Shown here: piece after piece, positions 25,640 to 34,643 of the stretch
How positions within the stretch are numbered: position 1 is the stretch's first letter
How the letters are laid out: each line of letters opens with the position of its first letter
Source of the DNA: Gemmata sp.
GTDB taxonomy: Bacteria; Planctomycetota; Planctomycetia; Gemmatales; Gemmataceae
Direction: 5' to 3'
Length of the DNA: 58,470 bases
Assembly: GCA_025055115.1 (NCBI GenBank)
Contig: JANWYJ010000068.1
Span: forward strand, 1 to 58,470
Made by a program: the position numbers and the translations under genes
The notes under the pieces: generated by a model
The model's database searches: none
What the model was told of the DNA's origin: nothing
What the model saw: only the letters and a program-made list of their open reading frames with translations

Positions 25640-25885
25640 GGCCAGTGCTCCCAGGGCACATCCTTCGTCCGATCATCCAGTATACCCGTTGGCACCGCCT
25701 CAAGAACAGAGCAACCCCAGCCACGGCCCGCGTCGTCCAACCCCCGGTGTGGATTCTGGCCCCGATGGTCAGCCGCGTAGCGGCCACCATGCTCGGATGA
25801 TCGCCTGACGATCAGAACTACAGTGACTTGGCGCAGAAGCACTTGCTCTTCCTTTCCCAGCGCGGTTGTGGCATGCTCAGGTGGT

Positions 25886-26950
25886 ATGAAGGACCCGGAA
25901 CCGATTGTTCCCCCCGCCCCGCCGCCCGACCGGCCGCTACCGGCAGCGACCGCACCCCCGAAACGCCGGCTGACACGCCGGCGGCTACTGCAACTTGTAG
26001 GCGGAGCGACGGTGGTCGGGTTGGCGGCCGAGTGTGGGCGTGTGGTGGCGGGGCCGAACGCGCATACGGTGATTCCGGGCCGTGTCTACCGCACCGCGCA
26101 GCTGTCCCCGGGGCAGCTCGAAGCCTTCATCGCGGAAAAAGGGATTCGCACCGTCATCAATCTCCGCGGTGTGGGACTTACCATGCCGTGGTATTGGAAT
26201 GAGTGCCGGGTCACCCATGCTGCCAATGTCAATCAGGAAGATATCACGCTTTCGGCCAAGCGGCTGCCGGCTCCGGCGGAAGTGCAACGGCTGATCGACG
26301 TCCTCGACCACACCGAATACCCGCTGGTGATTCACTGCCAACGCGGTGCCGACCGTACCGGATTGGCGGCGACCATCGTGCGGCTGTTGTTCACCCCCGA
26401 CACCCTGGCGGCCGCCCGACGGCAACTCTCGCCGCGCTATGCGCATCTGCCGGTGGGCCGCACCGCCGTAATGGGCCAATTCTTCGACTATTACGAACGC
26501 TATCTGGCCGAACGCGGCGAAACGCACGCGCCCGAGCGCTTGCGCCGTTGGGTGAACACCACCTACTGCCCCGGCCCGTATCGGGCCGAATTACGGCTCC
26601 TGACCCCCCCGCAGTTTCCCGCCCAACGCGGCTTCACGTTCACCATCCGGGCTACCAATACCGCGATCGAACCCTGGCGGTTCACCCCCGGAGCGGGTAG
26701 CGGGCTGCGCTTGTGCTACACACTGACCGATCCTACTGGGCAGCCGATTTATCGCGGCTATGCGGGCTTTTGGGCACGGTGGGTCCATCCGGGGGAATTC
26801 CTCGACATCGTCTGCGGCGTGCCGCCTTTGCCCGCAGGGGCCTATCAACTCCATAGCGACTTGCACGATATCGAACCGATTGAGCTGTTAACCACAGCGT
26901 TTGTTCAGTATGGGTCTGAACCCTTGGAAATCCCGATCGATGTGATCTGA
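25886..26950 (+). CDS. Tat-leader dual-specificity/tyrosine phosphatase-like protein
   Basis: A 354-residue protein. Pro-rich N-terminus, then RRRLLQLVGGATVVGLAAECG (about 31-51), a Tat-like leader or membrane anchor. Phosphatase domain about 60-225, with VYRTAQLSP and GIRTVINLRG, and the active-site signature HCQRGADRTG (nucleophile C151, R157 in C-x5-R). The general-acid Asp is not obvious. From about 235 a beta-rich C-terminal domain follows that I do not recognise. Export of such a phosphatase suggests a phospholipid, inositol phosphate or cell-surface substrate. The GT2 gene starts 11 bases after the stop, so the two form an operon and may act on the same lipid or glycan. Confidence 0.8.
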   Translation: MKDPEPIVPPAPPPDRPLPAATAPPKRRLTRRRLLQLVGGATVVGLAAECGRVVAGPNAHTVIPGRVYRTAQLSPGQLEAFIAEKGIRTVINLRGVGLTMPWYWNECRVTHAANVNQEDITLSAKRLPAPAEVQRLIDVLDHTEYPLVIHCQRGADRTGLAATIVRLLFTPDTLAAARRQLSPRYAHLPVGRTAVMGQFFDYYERYLAERGETHAPERLRRWVNTTYCPGPYRAELRLLTPPQFPAQRGFTFTIRATNTAIEPWRFTPGAGSGLRLCYTLTDPTGQPIYRGYAGFWARWVHPGEFLDIVCGVPPLPAGAYQLHSDLHDIEPIELLTTAFVQYGSEPLEIPIDVI

Positions 26951-26961
26951 AGGAGCGGGTC

Positions 26962-27948
26962 ATGCGCGTCTCGGTTGTGGTGCCGATGAAGGACGAGCGG
27001 GAGAATGCCCGGCCGCTGTACGAACGTGTCCGGGGGGTTCTTGATGGTTCGCGAACCGGACCGTGGGAAATCATCTTTGTCGATGATGGCAGTACCGATG
27101 GTACCTTTGCCGAATTGGAGAAGCTCGCCGCGACCGACGAGCGGGTGAAGGTCGTCCGCTTGCGCCGCAACTTCGGCCAAAGCGCCGCCACGCAAGCTGG
27201 CCTCGATGCCGCGTGCGGTGAAACGATCATCACCATGGACGGGGACCTGCAAAACGACCCCGCCGACATTCCCTTGCTTTTGGCCAAACTTCAGGAAGGC
27301 TATGATGCCGTTCTGGGGCAACGCCACCAGCGGCAAGACCAACTGCTTGTGCGCAAGATTCCCAGCCTCATCGCCAATGCTCTCATTCGCCAGGTGCTGG
27401 GTGTTCCGTTCAAAGACTTCGGCTGTACGCTGCGCGCTGTACGCCGCGAAGTGTTCGCCGGGATGGTGCTCTACGGCGAAATGCATCGCTTTATCACGGC
27501 CCTCATCGTCCAACAGGGGGCCCATGTCACACAAATCCCGGTGCGGCACCATCGGCGCACAGCCGGGACGTCGAAGTATAATCTGACGCGAACCATTCGC
27601 GTGCTGCTGGACCTGATGACGGTGAAATTCCAAGGCAGTTTTCAAACCCGGCCGATGCACCTATTCGGTGGGATGGGGATGATCTGCGTACTGGCCGGAA
27701 TCATCAGTGTGCTGGCCAGCGCCGTGATGAAGTACACCACCGGGCCAGGCATGACGCAAAACCCACTGTTTTTGCTGGGGGCCGTCGCGGGGTTGATTGG
27801 CGTCCAATTCGTTTCCCTGGGGCTGATGGGCGAAGTGCTGACGCGCGTGTATTACGAAAGCCAAGGCAAGCGGCCGTATGTGATCCGCGAATGCCGCAAT
27901 CTGGACCTACCGCCCAGCAGCCAGGCCAGTCAGCGCCGCGCAGCCTAG
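26962..27948 (+). CDS. GT2 polyprenyl-phosphate glycosyltransferase (DPM1/GtrB type)
   Basis: A 328-residue membrane glycosyltransferase that transfers a sugar from a nucleotide donor to undecaprenyl phosphate. GT-A domain: VVVPMKDERENA at the start, VDDGSTD (40-46), the metal-binding TMDGDLQNDP with D93 and D95, and the acceptor-loop GCTLRAVRREVF. Two membrane segments follow at about 234-256 and 270-292, the GtrB/ArnC topology. An AAGGAG site lies eight bases before the start. Downstream of the Tat-type phosphatase in an operon. Confidence 0.92.
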   Translation: MRVSVVVPMKDERENARPLYERVRGVLDGSRTGPWEIIFVDDGSTDGTFAELEKLAATDERVKVVRLRRNFGQSAATQAGLDAACGETIITMDGDLQNDPADIPLLLAKLQEGYDAVLGQRHQRQDQLLVRKIPSLIANALIRQVLGVPFKDFGCTLRAVRREVFAGMVLYGEMHRFITALIVQQGAHVTQIPVRHHRRTAGTSKYNLTRTIRVLLDLMTVKFQGSFQTRPMHLFGGMGMICVLAGIISVLASAVMKYTTGPGMTQNPLFLLGAVAGLIGVQFVSLGLMGEVLTRVYYESQGKRPYVIRECRNLDLPPSSQASQRRAA

Positions 27949-28377
27949 CTCAGAGCTGCCAACCGATCCTACCGCCGCTGCGGCAACGGGTGTTGGGAAT
28001 CCCAACAGTATCGATAATGACAACCCATAAGGAGCCTGCGGCTTCCTCGGGACGTATATGGTCACTGTTGGTTGAGAGACAAATACCGCTCCCGGTCCGT
28101 CGCGGCACATGAAGCAGGACGTTCGCTCCGCGGCTTCTGGGTCGTTCCGCTTCGTGAGAAGCTCCTGGATGCGATGTTCACACATGCGACTGCTCTTGGG
28201 CAGTTACAATACAAGCGTGAGGCGATTCGTGGGGCGGTCTTTCGGCGGTGCGTGAGAAAGGTTTGTGACGAGGATCGCCGATCCGGTGGCATGGAAGTTG
28301 TGAAGAGTTCCCGTTTGCGCGGCAGCTGGTCGTTCTCTGGTGGCGGAGAATCCACGCTGTCGTGAACCAGGGGCATT
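27949..28377. other. Intergenic region without recognisable gene
   Basis: About 430 nt between the GT2 gene and the convergent M50 gene. A small hairpin (GTTGGG 27992-27997 with CCCAAC 28001-28006) lies 44 nt after the GT2 stop and could be its terminator although it has no T-tract. The rest holds no convincing frame or RNA, and none of the duplications typical of this window. Confidence 0.5.
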
Positions 28378-29160
28378 TTACCGTTCCCACGGTACCCGGT
28401 CGTCCCAGTGGGCGTCGGTCCAGCGGAGTTGTTGCAGCAGTTGATAGCTCGTGTAGGCTAGCAAGCCGAAGAGGATGGCGGTGAAGATGGTTCCACGCGG
28501 CAGCCATCCGGGCAAAAACGCTAGCGCCGGTCCGTTGGCGGTTGCGACGCAAACCAACGAATAAACCACCAGGCTGACCGCCACCACCAACGAAATCTGC
28601 AACGCGATACGAGTTCCCCGGGGACCCCAGATCAGACCGCACAGCTCGCGGGCCACTTGCCCGCCATCGAGGGGAACGACCGGCAGGAGGTTGAGAAGGC
28701 CCCAATAGAGGTTCACCCACAGCAAAGCCAAATAAAAGAAGCCCACTGCGCGGCCCGCGGTGAGGAAACCTTCCGGGTTCGACGCCCAATGGAACTGCTG
28801 ATTCGACAGATACACGACCGCACACAGAAGAAAACCCGCACACGGCCCGGCCAGAGAGATAGCGATCCGCCGCCAGCGCCCCGTCACGAAGGCATGAGGT
28901 ATTGCCAGCCCGCCGAAGACATACAGCACAATCGCCGCCTCGGTGCCAAACCAGCGGAACAGCACAGCATGGCCGAGTTCATGCACCAGAATCGAAATGA
29001 GGACAACCGCCATCCAGATCAGCAGGTATTGGAAGCCCATATCGAGGGTAAAGGCTCCCAACAGGGCCGCCCCCAGCCAAAACAGCGGGTGAATGCGAAT
29101 GGGGAATCCGAGCAGGCGAAAGCGGAGATCGTACGCCGTTCGTTCGGGTTCCACAAGCAC
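28378..29160 (-). CDS. Site-2 protease family (M50) membrane metalloprotease
   Basis: A 260-residue integral membrane protein with about six hydrophobic segments. Zinc-binding HELGH at 60-64 lies in a membrane helix, and the second metal ligand D165 in NLLPVVPLDGG. Such rhomboid-like S2P proteases cut membrane-bound transcription regulators or signal remnants. No PDZ or CBS domain is present, so this is a minimal S2P; the substrate is unknown. GTG start with GGAGG eight bases upstream. Confidence 0.92.
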   Translation of the reverse strand: MLVEPERTAYDLRFRLLGFPIRIHPLFWLGAALLGAFTLDMGFQYLLIWMAVVLISILVHELGHAVLFRWFGTEAAIVLYVFGGLAIPHAFVTGRWRRIAISLAGPCAGFLLCAVVYLSNQQFHWASNPEGFLTAGRAVGFFYLALLWVNLYWGLLNLLPVVPLDGGQVARELCGLIWGPRGTRIALQISLVVAVSLVVYSLVCVATANGPALAFLPGWLPRGTIFTAILFGLLAYTSYQLLQQLRWTDAHWDDRVPWER

Positions 29161-29191
29161 CGTTCGACCTCCGGTTGTTGGGTCGTAGGAG

Positions 29192-29221
29192 GGTTTATCC
29201 GCTGTTGGTTTATCCGCTGTT
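29192..29221. repeat. 15-bp perfect tandem
   Basis: GGTTTATCCGCTGTT twice, 29192-29206 and 29207-29221, about 30 nt upstream of the M50 start. Confidence 0.95.
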
Positions 29222-29245
29222 GATTGTAGGTGCCACCGTGCTTAG

Positions 29246-29309
29246 CTACAATTGCGGCCCGGCGAATAGGCAGGCGGGCCTACAATTGCGGCCCGGCAAA
29301 TAGGCAGGC
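29246..29309. repeat. Duplication, offset 34
   Basis: A 30-nt block at 29246-29275 is repeated at 29280-29309 with one difference, separated by only four bases. Confidence 0.95.
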
Positions 29310-29340
29310 CGGCGCTGCGCCGCAGCTGGGGCGCAATGGC

Positions 29341-29457
29341 GCGTGGGCGGAGAGGGGGTTGTCGGGTGCTACGCCAGCACCGTCCCCACTATTCCAAAAG
29401 ACGACGACGCAGTCGTTGGCGCACTGGCGCGCGTGGGCGGGGAGGGGATTGTCCGGT
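29341..29457. repeat. Spaced duplication, offset 90
   Basis: A 27-nt block at 29341-29367 recurs at 29431-29457 with three differences; less exact similarity continues on the left side. Confidence 0.8.
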
Positions 29458-29532
29458 CGCGGGGGTGGTGCGTCCGGGAGGCTCGCCCGCGGGGGATGGT
29501 CGCGGGGGGCAACGCACAGGCGAAACCGTTGG

Positions 29533-29646
29533 GGATGAAACGGCAGCACGCACACCCCGGTTCGTATCCCCCTCAAAATAATCGGTCGGTGTCGGCATCT
29601 CTTGTACGGATGAAACGGCAGTACGCACACCCCGGTTCGTATCCCC
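29533..29646. repeat. Spaced direct duplication, offset 75
   Basis: A 39-nt block at 29533-29571 is repeated at 29608-29646 with one difference, separated by 36 nt. Confidence 0.97.
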
Positions 29647-29711
29647 GGGGTGTGCGGTGTTGTCGCTGAGTACCTGTGTGCCGTCCGGCACCGGGGTCGC
29701 GTCGTGGTTAG

Positions 29712-30509
29712 TTAGTCGTCATCGCGAGGGCGGTTGGCCGCTTTCGATGAGCCGTTGAGCGGAGCGATGATGTCATCGACGCTCTTGCCGCTGATGTCCG
29801 AAGTGGCCGGCGCTTCGAACACTTTGGGCATCAGTTTGAGCTTTTCGCGTTCGACATCGACGCGGGTTTGCAGCTTTTTGAGGTCTTCCTTGATCTTGGC
29901 CAATCGCGTATCGTCGGTTTGGTACTTGCTTTCCATTTGCTGCAACTTGAGAGCGTTGAGTTCCGCTTCCATACCATCGACGGCGACCTTGAGGGTTTCC
30001 TTCTGATCTTTGAGGGTTTCCAGTTGCTTTTCGAGCAAGTCGCGGTTCTTGATCCGTTGCGCCAGGGTTTGCTCCATCGCATCCAAGGCTTTTTGCGCGG
30101 CGGTATAGCGGTTCACACCCTCTTGCAGTTCAGCTTTGGCGGCGTCGATGCGGACCTTGCGGTTGCCGAACATAACGAATTCCGTGGCGTTCTTGATCGC
30201 TTCGGCCCGGCTGGTCAGCAACGCCTTGTCCTTCTCTTGGCGGGCGGCTAACTCTTTGACCTGGGCTTCCAGCTGTTGAACGTCAACACGTTCTTTGGCC
30301 AACAGTTCCACGATTTTGAGGATGTCTTTGTCGAGCAATTTGATTTCGTTGCGCAGTCGGGCGATTTCTTTTTCCGGAGCAATGTTGTCTTCGACCCGTT
30401 TGCGGGCTTCTTGGAATTCGGAGCGGATGTACGAGCCGATCTTGGTTCCGGCCAGCACCGTGACGCCCACGAACCCAATCACGGCCAAAATGACCATCTT
30501 CTTGAGCAT
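29712..30509 (-). CDS. Membrane-anchored coiled-coil protein
   Basis: A 265-residue protein with one N-terminal membrane helix (about 5-22, MVILAVIGFVGVTVLAGT) followed by an almost continuous charged coiled coil (about 35-235) rich in Lys/Glu/Leu heptads, then a short disordered tail ending in DDD. No catalytic residue is visible. Such proteins may be structural or form a scaffold at the membrane; no family name can be given. A GAGG site lies nine bases before the ATG. Upstream about 650 nt are free of genes and include an AT-rich stretch that may hold its promoter. Confidence 0.75.
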   Translation of the reverse strand: MLKKMVILAVIGFVGVTVLAGTKIGSYIRSEFQEARKRVEDNIAPEKEIARLRNEIKLLDKDILKIVELLAKERVDVQQLEAQVKELAARQEKDKALLTSRAEAIKNATEFVMFGNRKVRIDAAKAELQEGVNRYTAAQKALDAMEQTLAQRIKNRDLLEKQLETLKDQKETLKVAVDGMEAELNALKLQQMESKYQTDDTRLAKIKEDLKKLQTRVDVEREKLKLMPKVFEAPATSDISGKSVDDIIAPLNGSSKAANRPRDDD

Positions 30510-31157
30510 AGCGCAATACCTCGGTGTGAGAGGGCTAAAGTCCAGGGCGGTTCGGCTGTCCCGAACACCGGGCTCCTGCCGCCATCACTGTATTGTTCGC
30601 GAAAACAGCGTGAAGATTTTTCCGACCCGACGCAAAATAGCGATTTTTTTTGTGATCGATGGCAGTCGGACCAAACCACGGGCTGAAGTGTTGTAATTTC
30701 TTTTACGACAATAACTTGCAAAAATTCAGGGTGGATAAGAACGGTTCTCTACGGGTGAACAACCAGGGCGGATGAAAAAAACACGCCGGATGAACGGATG
30801 ATCGGGCCAAGTTGCCGCGGGTCCCCGATAGCCCAACGGCTGCTAGCTCCTGGTACGGACCATCGCCCCGGGCCGAAGGGAAAGCATACGGGAAGTGATG
30901 GCGGGATGGGGTGCGGCGGCCCCCCACGGCCTTGGATAGGGCGGACCACTTCCTCGCCGCGGCCTGGGCGCGGCCCTTCATCCTCGGGCATCACAGGTTG
31001 GGTGGGCCAGAACCCACTTGCAACCGGGGGAAAGGCCGCGGGAGAAAGGCCGAGCGGTTGCCGGCCCTGGCTCGAGTGCCTGCTGGGATTCACAAGAAGC
31101 CGATTCTCGCTCTGCGGCGGGGTGTGAGGGCGAGCTTGCCCGAGCCGCCCAGTTGGG
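30510..31157. other. Long intergenic region between pheT and the coiled-coil gene
   Basis: About 650 nt. The left part (30590-30780) is AT-rich, with an eight-T run, and is the likely promoter region of the coiled-coil gene. The right part is GC-rich; near the pheT stop a small hairpin TTGGGT-CAC-ACCCAA (31153-31167) overlaps the stop codon. No clear gene, RNA or duplication of the usual type was found; only CGGATGA occurs three times at 30769-30803. Confidence 0.5.
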
Positions 31158-33689
31158 TCACACCCAATCCTTCCCGCGAATCTGAGCTTTGAGAACGTGC
31201 CGCAGGCGCCCTTCGATCTTCTCGTGGGCTTTGGCGATGTCTTTGTCGCTGAGGGTTCCTTTGTGGGATTGGTAGGTCAGCGCAAAGGCCAGGCTTTTCG
31301 TACCTGGCGGCAGTCCGGGGCCGCGATAAACGTCGAACAGTGCGGCGGCCGACAGCAGCTCGCCGCCGGCGGCGCGGATTTCGGCCAACACTTGTTCGGC
31401 GGTGGTCGTTTCGGGCACCACCACGGCGATATCGCGCTTGGCAGGTGGGAAGGGGCTGAACGGCCGGTAGCTGGAGCGGCGTGGGACGGCGGCCAGGATC
31501 GCTTCGAGGTCGAATTCCGCGGCCAGCACGGCTCGTTCGGCGAAGCCGAAGGCTTCCGCGACCTTCGGGTGCAGTTGGCCCAAATGGCCGACCACGGAGC
31601 CGGCGAGCGTCAGGGCTGCGGCCCGCATTGGGTGCAGCCAGGGGACGCTTTGCACCGCGACAAACGACGTGTCGGCCAGGTGCAAATCCCCGCACAAGGC
31701 TTCGACGAAGCCTTTGAGGTCGTAGAAATCGTAGGCTGGTGGAACAACGCCCTGCGGATCGTCCCATGCCGCCGGCGTCCGCCGCCCACACACCACCAGC
31801 GCCAGGCGGCGGGGTTCAGCCGGCAACGGTTCGGCGGCTTGTGGTAGATACACCAGGCCCAGTTCGAACATCGCGACGCTGTCCGTATGGTCGAGGTTGT
31901 GTTGGACCACGGAGAGCAACCCCGGCAGCAGGGAACGCCGTAGCACGGACCGTTCGGGCGACACGGGATTGACCAATGTGACGAATTCGCCATTGGTTAT
32001 CACCGGTGTTAGCCGTCGCTCCATTTCGGGAGAGGTTAGCGCGTAGGTGATGGCTTCCTGGAGGCCCAGATCGGCTAAGATGTCGCGGACGCGCTCTTCG
32101 AGTTCCAAGGAGCGATTTCCCGTCGGCGGCGGCAACTCGAAGGGGAGCAAGCGTTCTGGGAGCTGATCGTAACCGTAGACGCGTGCGAGTTCCTCAATCA
32201 GATCGGCGGCCCCGGCCTGGATGTCGAGCCGGGTGGGCGGGGGCGTCACCTTCCAGTGGTCGTCGCCTTGAGGTTGCACTTGAAACTGCAGCGCCTCGAG
32301 GATGCGAACAACCTCCGGCCCCGGTATGTCGAAGCCTAACAGCCGGCGGATTTCGGCGGCGGTCAGGTCGATCACCGCTGGCACCAGTGGCGCCGGGTAG
32401 GCATCGACCATGCCGCGTAACACGGTACCTGCCGCCTGGGTGTGGAGCAGTTGGGCAGCCCGTTGGGCGGCAATGGGGACCAATTCGGGTGGAACCCCCC
32501 GGCTGAAGCGGCTGCTCGCTTCGCTGAACAGGTTGAACTGCCGCGCGGTTTTGCGGATGCTGACGAAATCGAAACAGGCACTTTCGAGCAGGACATTGCG
32601 TGTCGTGGCGGTGACTTCGGTTTCGGCCCCGCCCATGACCCCGGCGAGGGCGATCGGGCCGGCGCTGTCGGCAATCACAAGGTTCTCTGGCGACAGTTCG
32701 CGGTCCTGACCATCGAGCGTGCGGAGTTTTTCGCCTGGCTGAGCGGGTCGCACGATGATCGTGGGAGCCTTCCCGCCGGCGCGTTGGCGAAGAATGTCGT
32801 AATCGAAGGCGTGCAGCGGTTGGCCGTATTCGAGCATCACATAGTTGGTAATATCGACGATGTTGTTGATGGGGCGCATGCCGGCGTAGTGCAGCCGGGA
32901 GCGCATCCACCGCGGCGCTGGCCGCACGCTGACGTTGCGCACGATCATCGCGGCATAGCGACGACAGAGGCGGTCGTCGGTGATCACAACGTGGACCTGA
33001 CCGTCGATGGCCTCGGCGGCCGTGGGGACGTGGGGGTCGGGTTGGCGTACGCGGCCACCGGTGAGGGCGGCCACTTCTTGGGCCATCCCCAGCATCGACA
33101 GGCAGCGTGCCATATTCGGGAGAATATCGAATTCGATAACGATTTCGCCCAAAACGTCTTGAATCGGCGTACCAGGTTCGCCATCGCTTTCGTCGAGCAG
33201 GATGATGCCGGCGCTTTCTTCTGCGATCCCCAGTTCGAATTCGGACATGCACATGGCATCGTTTTCGATGCCCCGGAGTTTCCGCGGTTCGAGCGTCAGG
33301 ATGGTTTTCTGGCCATCCTTGCCGGTGAAGAAGTAGCGGGAACCACACAAGCCCAGGACGACTTTCATGCCGCTTTGCCCAGGCGCAATGTTTTCGGCCC
33401 CCGTGACAACCTGCTTGGGTTGTTTGTGTCCGTAATCGAGTTGGACGAGCTTGAGTTTCTCGGCATCCGGATGTTTGGTGATGGCCAAGACCTTGGCCAC
33501 CACGAGCTTATCGCGGTCCCAGACAAGGCCGGCTTCATCGGGCTTGACCCGCAGCGTCGGTGGTACCGGCAGGCCGTAGACGCGGACGGCCGCCGCTTCC
33601 AACCCGGCCCGGGTCAAGCGTTCGACCAACGCCCCGGGGTCGGCCGGGACATCGACATACTCTTTCAACCACGACAACGGAACACGCAT
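31158..33689 (-). CDS. pheT: Phenylalanyl-tRNA synthetase beta subunit
   Basis: An 843-residue PheT, the beta subunit of the alpha2-beta2 enzyme that charges tRNA-Phe. It opens MRVPLSWLKEYVDVP, has the tRNA-binding OB domain (about 60-165), the B3/B4 editing domain (about 220-400), B5 (about 410-485) and the FDX-ACB domain at the end (about 745-843, SPFPPAKRDIAVVVPE pattern). All domains are present, so it is complete. A strong AAGGGG stands before the ATG. The pheS gene is not adjacent in this window, unlike in many bacteria. Confidence 0.97.
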   Translation of the reverse strand: MRVPLSWLKEYVDVPADPGALVERLTRAGLEAAAVRVYGLPVPPTLRVKPDEAGLVWDRDKLVVAKVLAITKHPDAEKLKLVQLDYGHKQPKQVVTGAENIAPGQSGMKVVLGLCGSRYFFTGKDGQKTILTLEPRKLRGIENDAMCMSEFELGIAEESAGIILLDESDGEPGTPIQDVLGEIVIEFDILPNMARCLSMLGMAQEVAALTGGRVRQPDPHVPTAAEAIDGQVHVVITDDRLCRRYAAMIVRNVSVRPAPRWMRSRLHYAGMRPINNIVDITNYVMLEYGQPLHAFDYDILRQRAGGKAPTIIVRPAQPGEKLRTLDGQDRELSPENLVIADSAGPIALAGVMGGAETEVTATTRNVLLESACFDFVSIRKTARQFNLFSEASSRFSRGVPPELVPIAAQRAAQLLHTQAAGTVLRGMVDAYPAPLVPAVIDLTAAEIRRLLGFDIPGPEVVRILEALQFQVQPQGDDHWKVTPPPTRLDIQAGAADLIEELARVYGYDQLPERLLPFELPPPTGNRSLELEERVRDILADLGLQEAITYALTSPEMERRLTPVITNGEFVTLVNPVSPERSVLRRSLLPGLLSVVQHNLDHTDSVAMFELGLVYLPQAAEPLPAEPRRLALVVCGRRTPAAWDDPQGVVPPAYDFYDLKGFVEALCGDLHLADTSFVAVQSVPWLHPMRAAALTLAGSVVGHLGQLHPKVAEAFGFAERAVLAAEFDLEAILAAVPRRSSYRPFSPFPPAKRDIAVVVPETTTAEQVLAEIRAAGGELLSAAALFDVYRGPGLPPGTKSLAFALTYQSHKGTLSDKDIAKAHEKIEGRLRHVLKAQIRGKDWV

Positions 33690-33836
33690 AACACCCCTTT
33701 CCGCCCAAGCGCATTAGTAGCAATGCGGACATGTTAGGAGCCTCACGCATCCGTGGCAGTGGGGTTGCCGACGCTCGCCCGCCGTCGTGGGTTGTCGCCC
33801 AAACAATAGCCGTCCGACTTGCCCTACGGTGTCCGG

Positions 33837-34643
33837 TCACTGCCAACGCACACTCAGCTTGCCTTCTTCGCGGGCACGCCGCTCCAGATAGCGCAACGCC
33901 CCACGGGCCGCGACGAAAAAGACCACCGCCAATGCCGCCAGGACACTCAATTCTATTGCGACCGCAAACACCCCCGGCATACGGAACAGGACTTGCCGCA
34001 TGGCGTCCATCCCCAACGTCAAGGGAATGACACTGGCGACCACCGCCAACAGGCGGGGAAAAACCGTGAGAGGAAAGTTGGTACCACTGAGCAAGTACAC
34101 AGGTTCTTGCAACAGGCTGACCCAATGCCAGGCACCGCGTCCCCACACGAGAAACAGCGACGCCAACAGCATCCCCAAGCCGTACAGAGCGGCCAGCGTG
34201 AGGACAAAGGCCAACGCCAACAACCACCAACTCGATGGTTGAATCGGTACCTCGAACAACCAGACCCCGGCCAGCGTGATGGCGCTGGCCCGCACCAGAG
34301 TCGTCGTCATACCGCCAAGAGCCATGCCCGTGAGAATGGCCATCAGGGGGGCTGGCGACATGACATACAGTTCCAGATTGCCGTTGTCGCGTTCCCAATA
34401 GAGTTGCGCCCCCATGCCCCACAGCACGTTGAGCCAGAAGGTGGTCATGGCGGCTCCCAGCACCACCAACCCCGTGTACGCCGGTGGGGCATGCATCGCC
34501 TGATAGGCGTAGGCAAAAGCTGCCACCGCCAGGACCGGCAGAACAGTTTCTTGAATCATCCACGAGTTGCTGCGGAATAACCACGCTACCCGCGGATAGG
34601 TCCGCGCCAAAGCCGCTGTCAGAAACAAACGCAGCGACGACAT
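33837..34643 (-). CDS. ABC-2 type transporter permease
   Basis: A 268-residue membrane protein with six predicted helices of the ABC-2 family (for example FAYAYQAMHAPPAYTGLVVLG and ELSVLAALAVVFFVAARGAL regions), no catalytic domain. The ATG shares its last A with the stop TGA of the ATPase gene (TGATG), so translation is coupled and the two form an exporter. Substrates of this family include drugs, lipids and polysaccharides; nothing here decides which. The 147 nt between its stop and the pheT start contain no other gene, and the three may be transcribed together. Confidence 0.88.
   Translation of the reverse strand: MSSLRLFLTAALARTYPRVAWLFRSNSWMIQETVLPVLAVAAFAYAYQAMHAPPAYTGLVVLGAAMTTFWLNVLWGMGAQLYWERDNGNLELYVMSPAPLMAILTGMALGGMTTTLVRASAITLAGVWLFEVPIQPSSWWLLALAFVLTLAALYGLGMLLASLFLVWGRGAWHWVSLLQEPVYLLSGTNFPLTVFPRLLAVVASVIPLTLGMDAMRQVLFRMPGVFAVAIELSVLAALAVVFFVAARGALRYLERRAREEGKLSVRWQ

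Larger units (their letters stand above)
29161..29711. other. Duplication hot spot between M50 and coiled-coil genes
   Basis: About 550 nt, GC-rich, no gene recognised. Four separate duplications follow each other (29192-29221, 29246-29309, 29341-29457, 29533-29646), covering most of the region; the last one lies about 65 nt after the end of the coiled-coil gene. Confidence 0.8.

Noticed and set aside
25670-25803. Inverted CGATCATCC / GGATGATCG arms upstream of the phosphatase gene
   Set aside because: Nine-base arms 116 nt apart; plausible by chance and no further support.
28072-28365. Plus-strand frame of 97 codons in the GT2-M50 spacer
   Set aside because: No ribosome binding site, no known domain, composition unlike the neighbouring genes.
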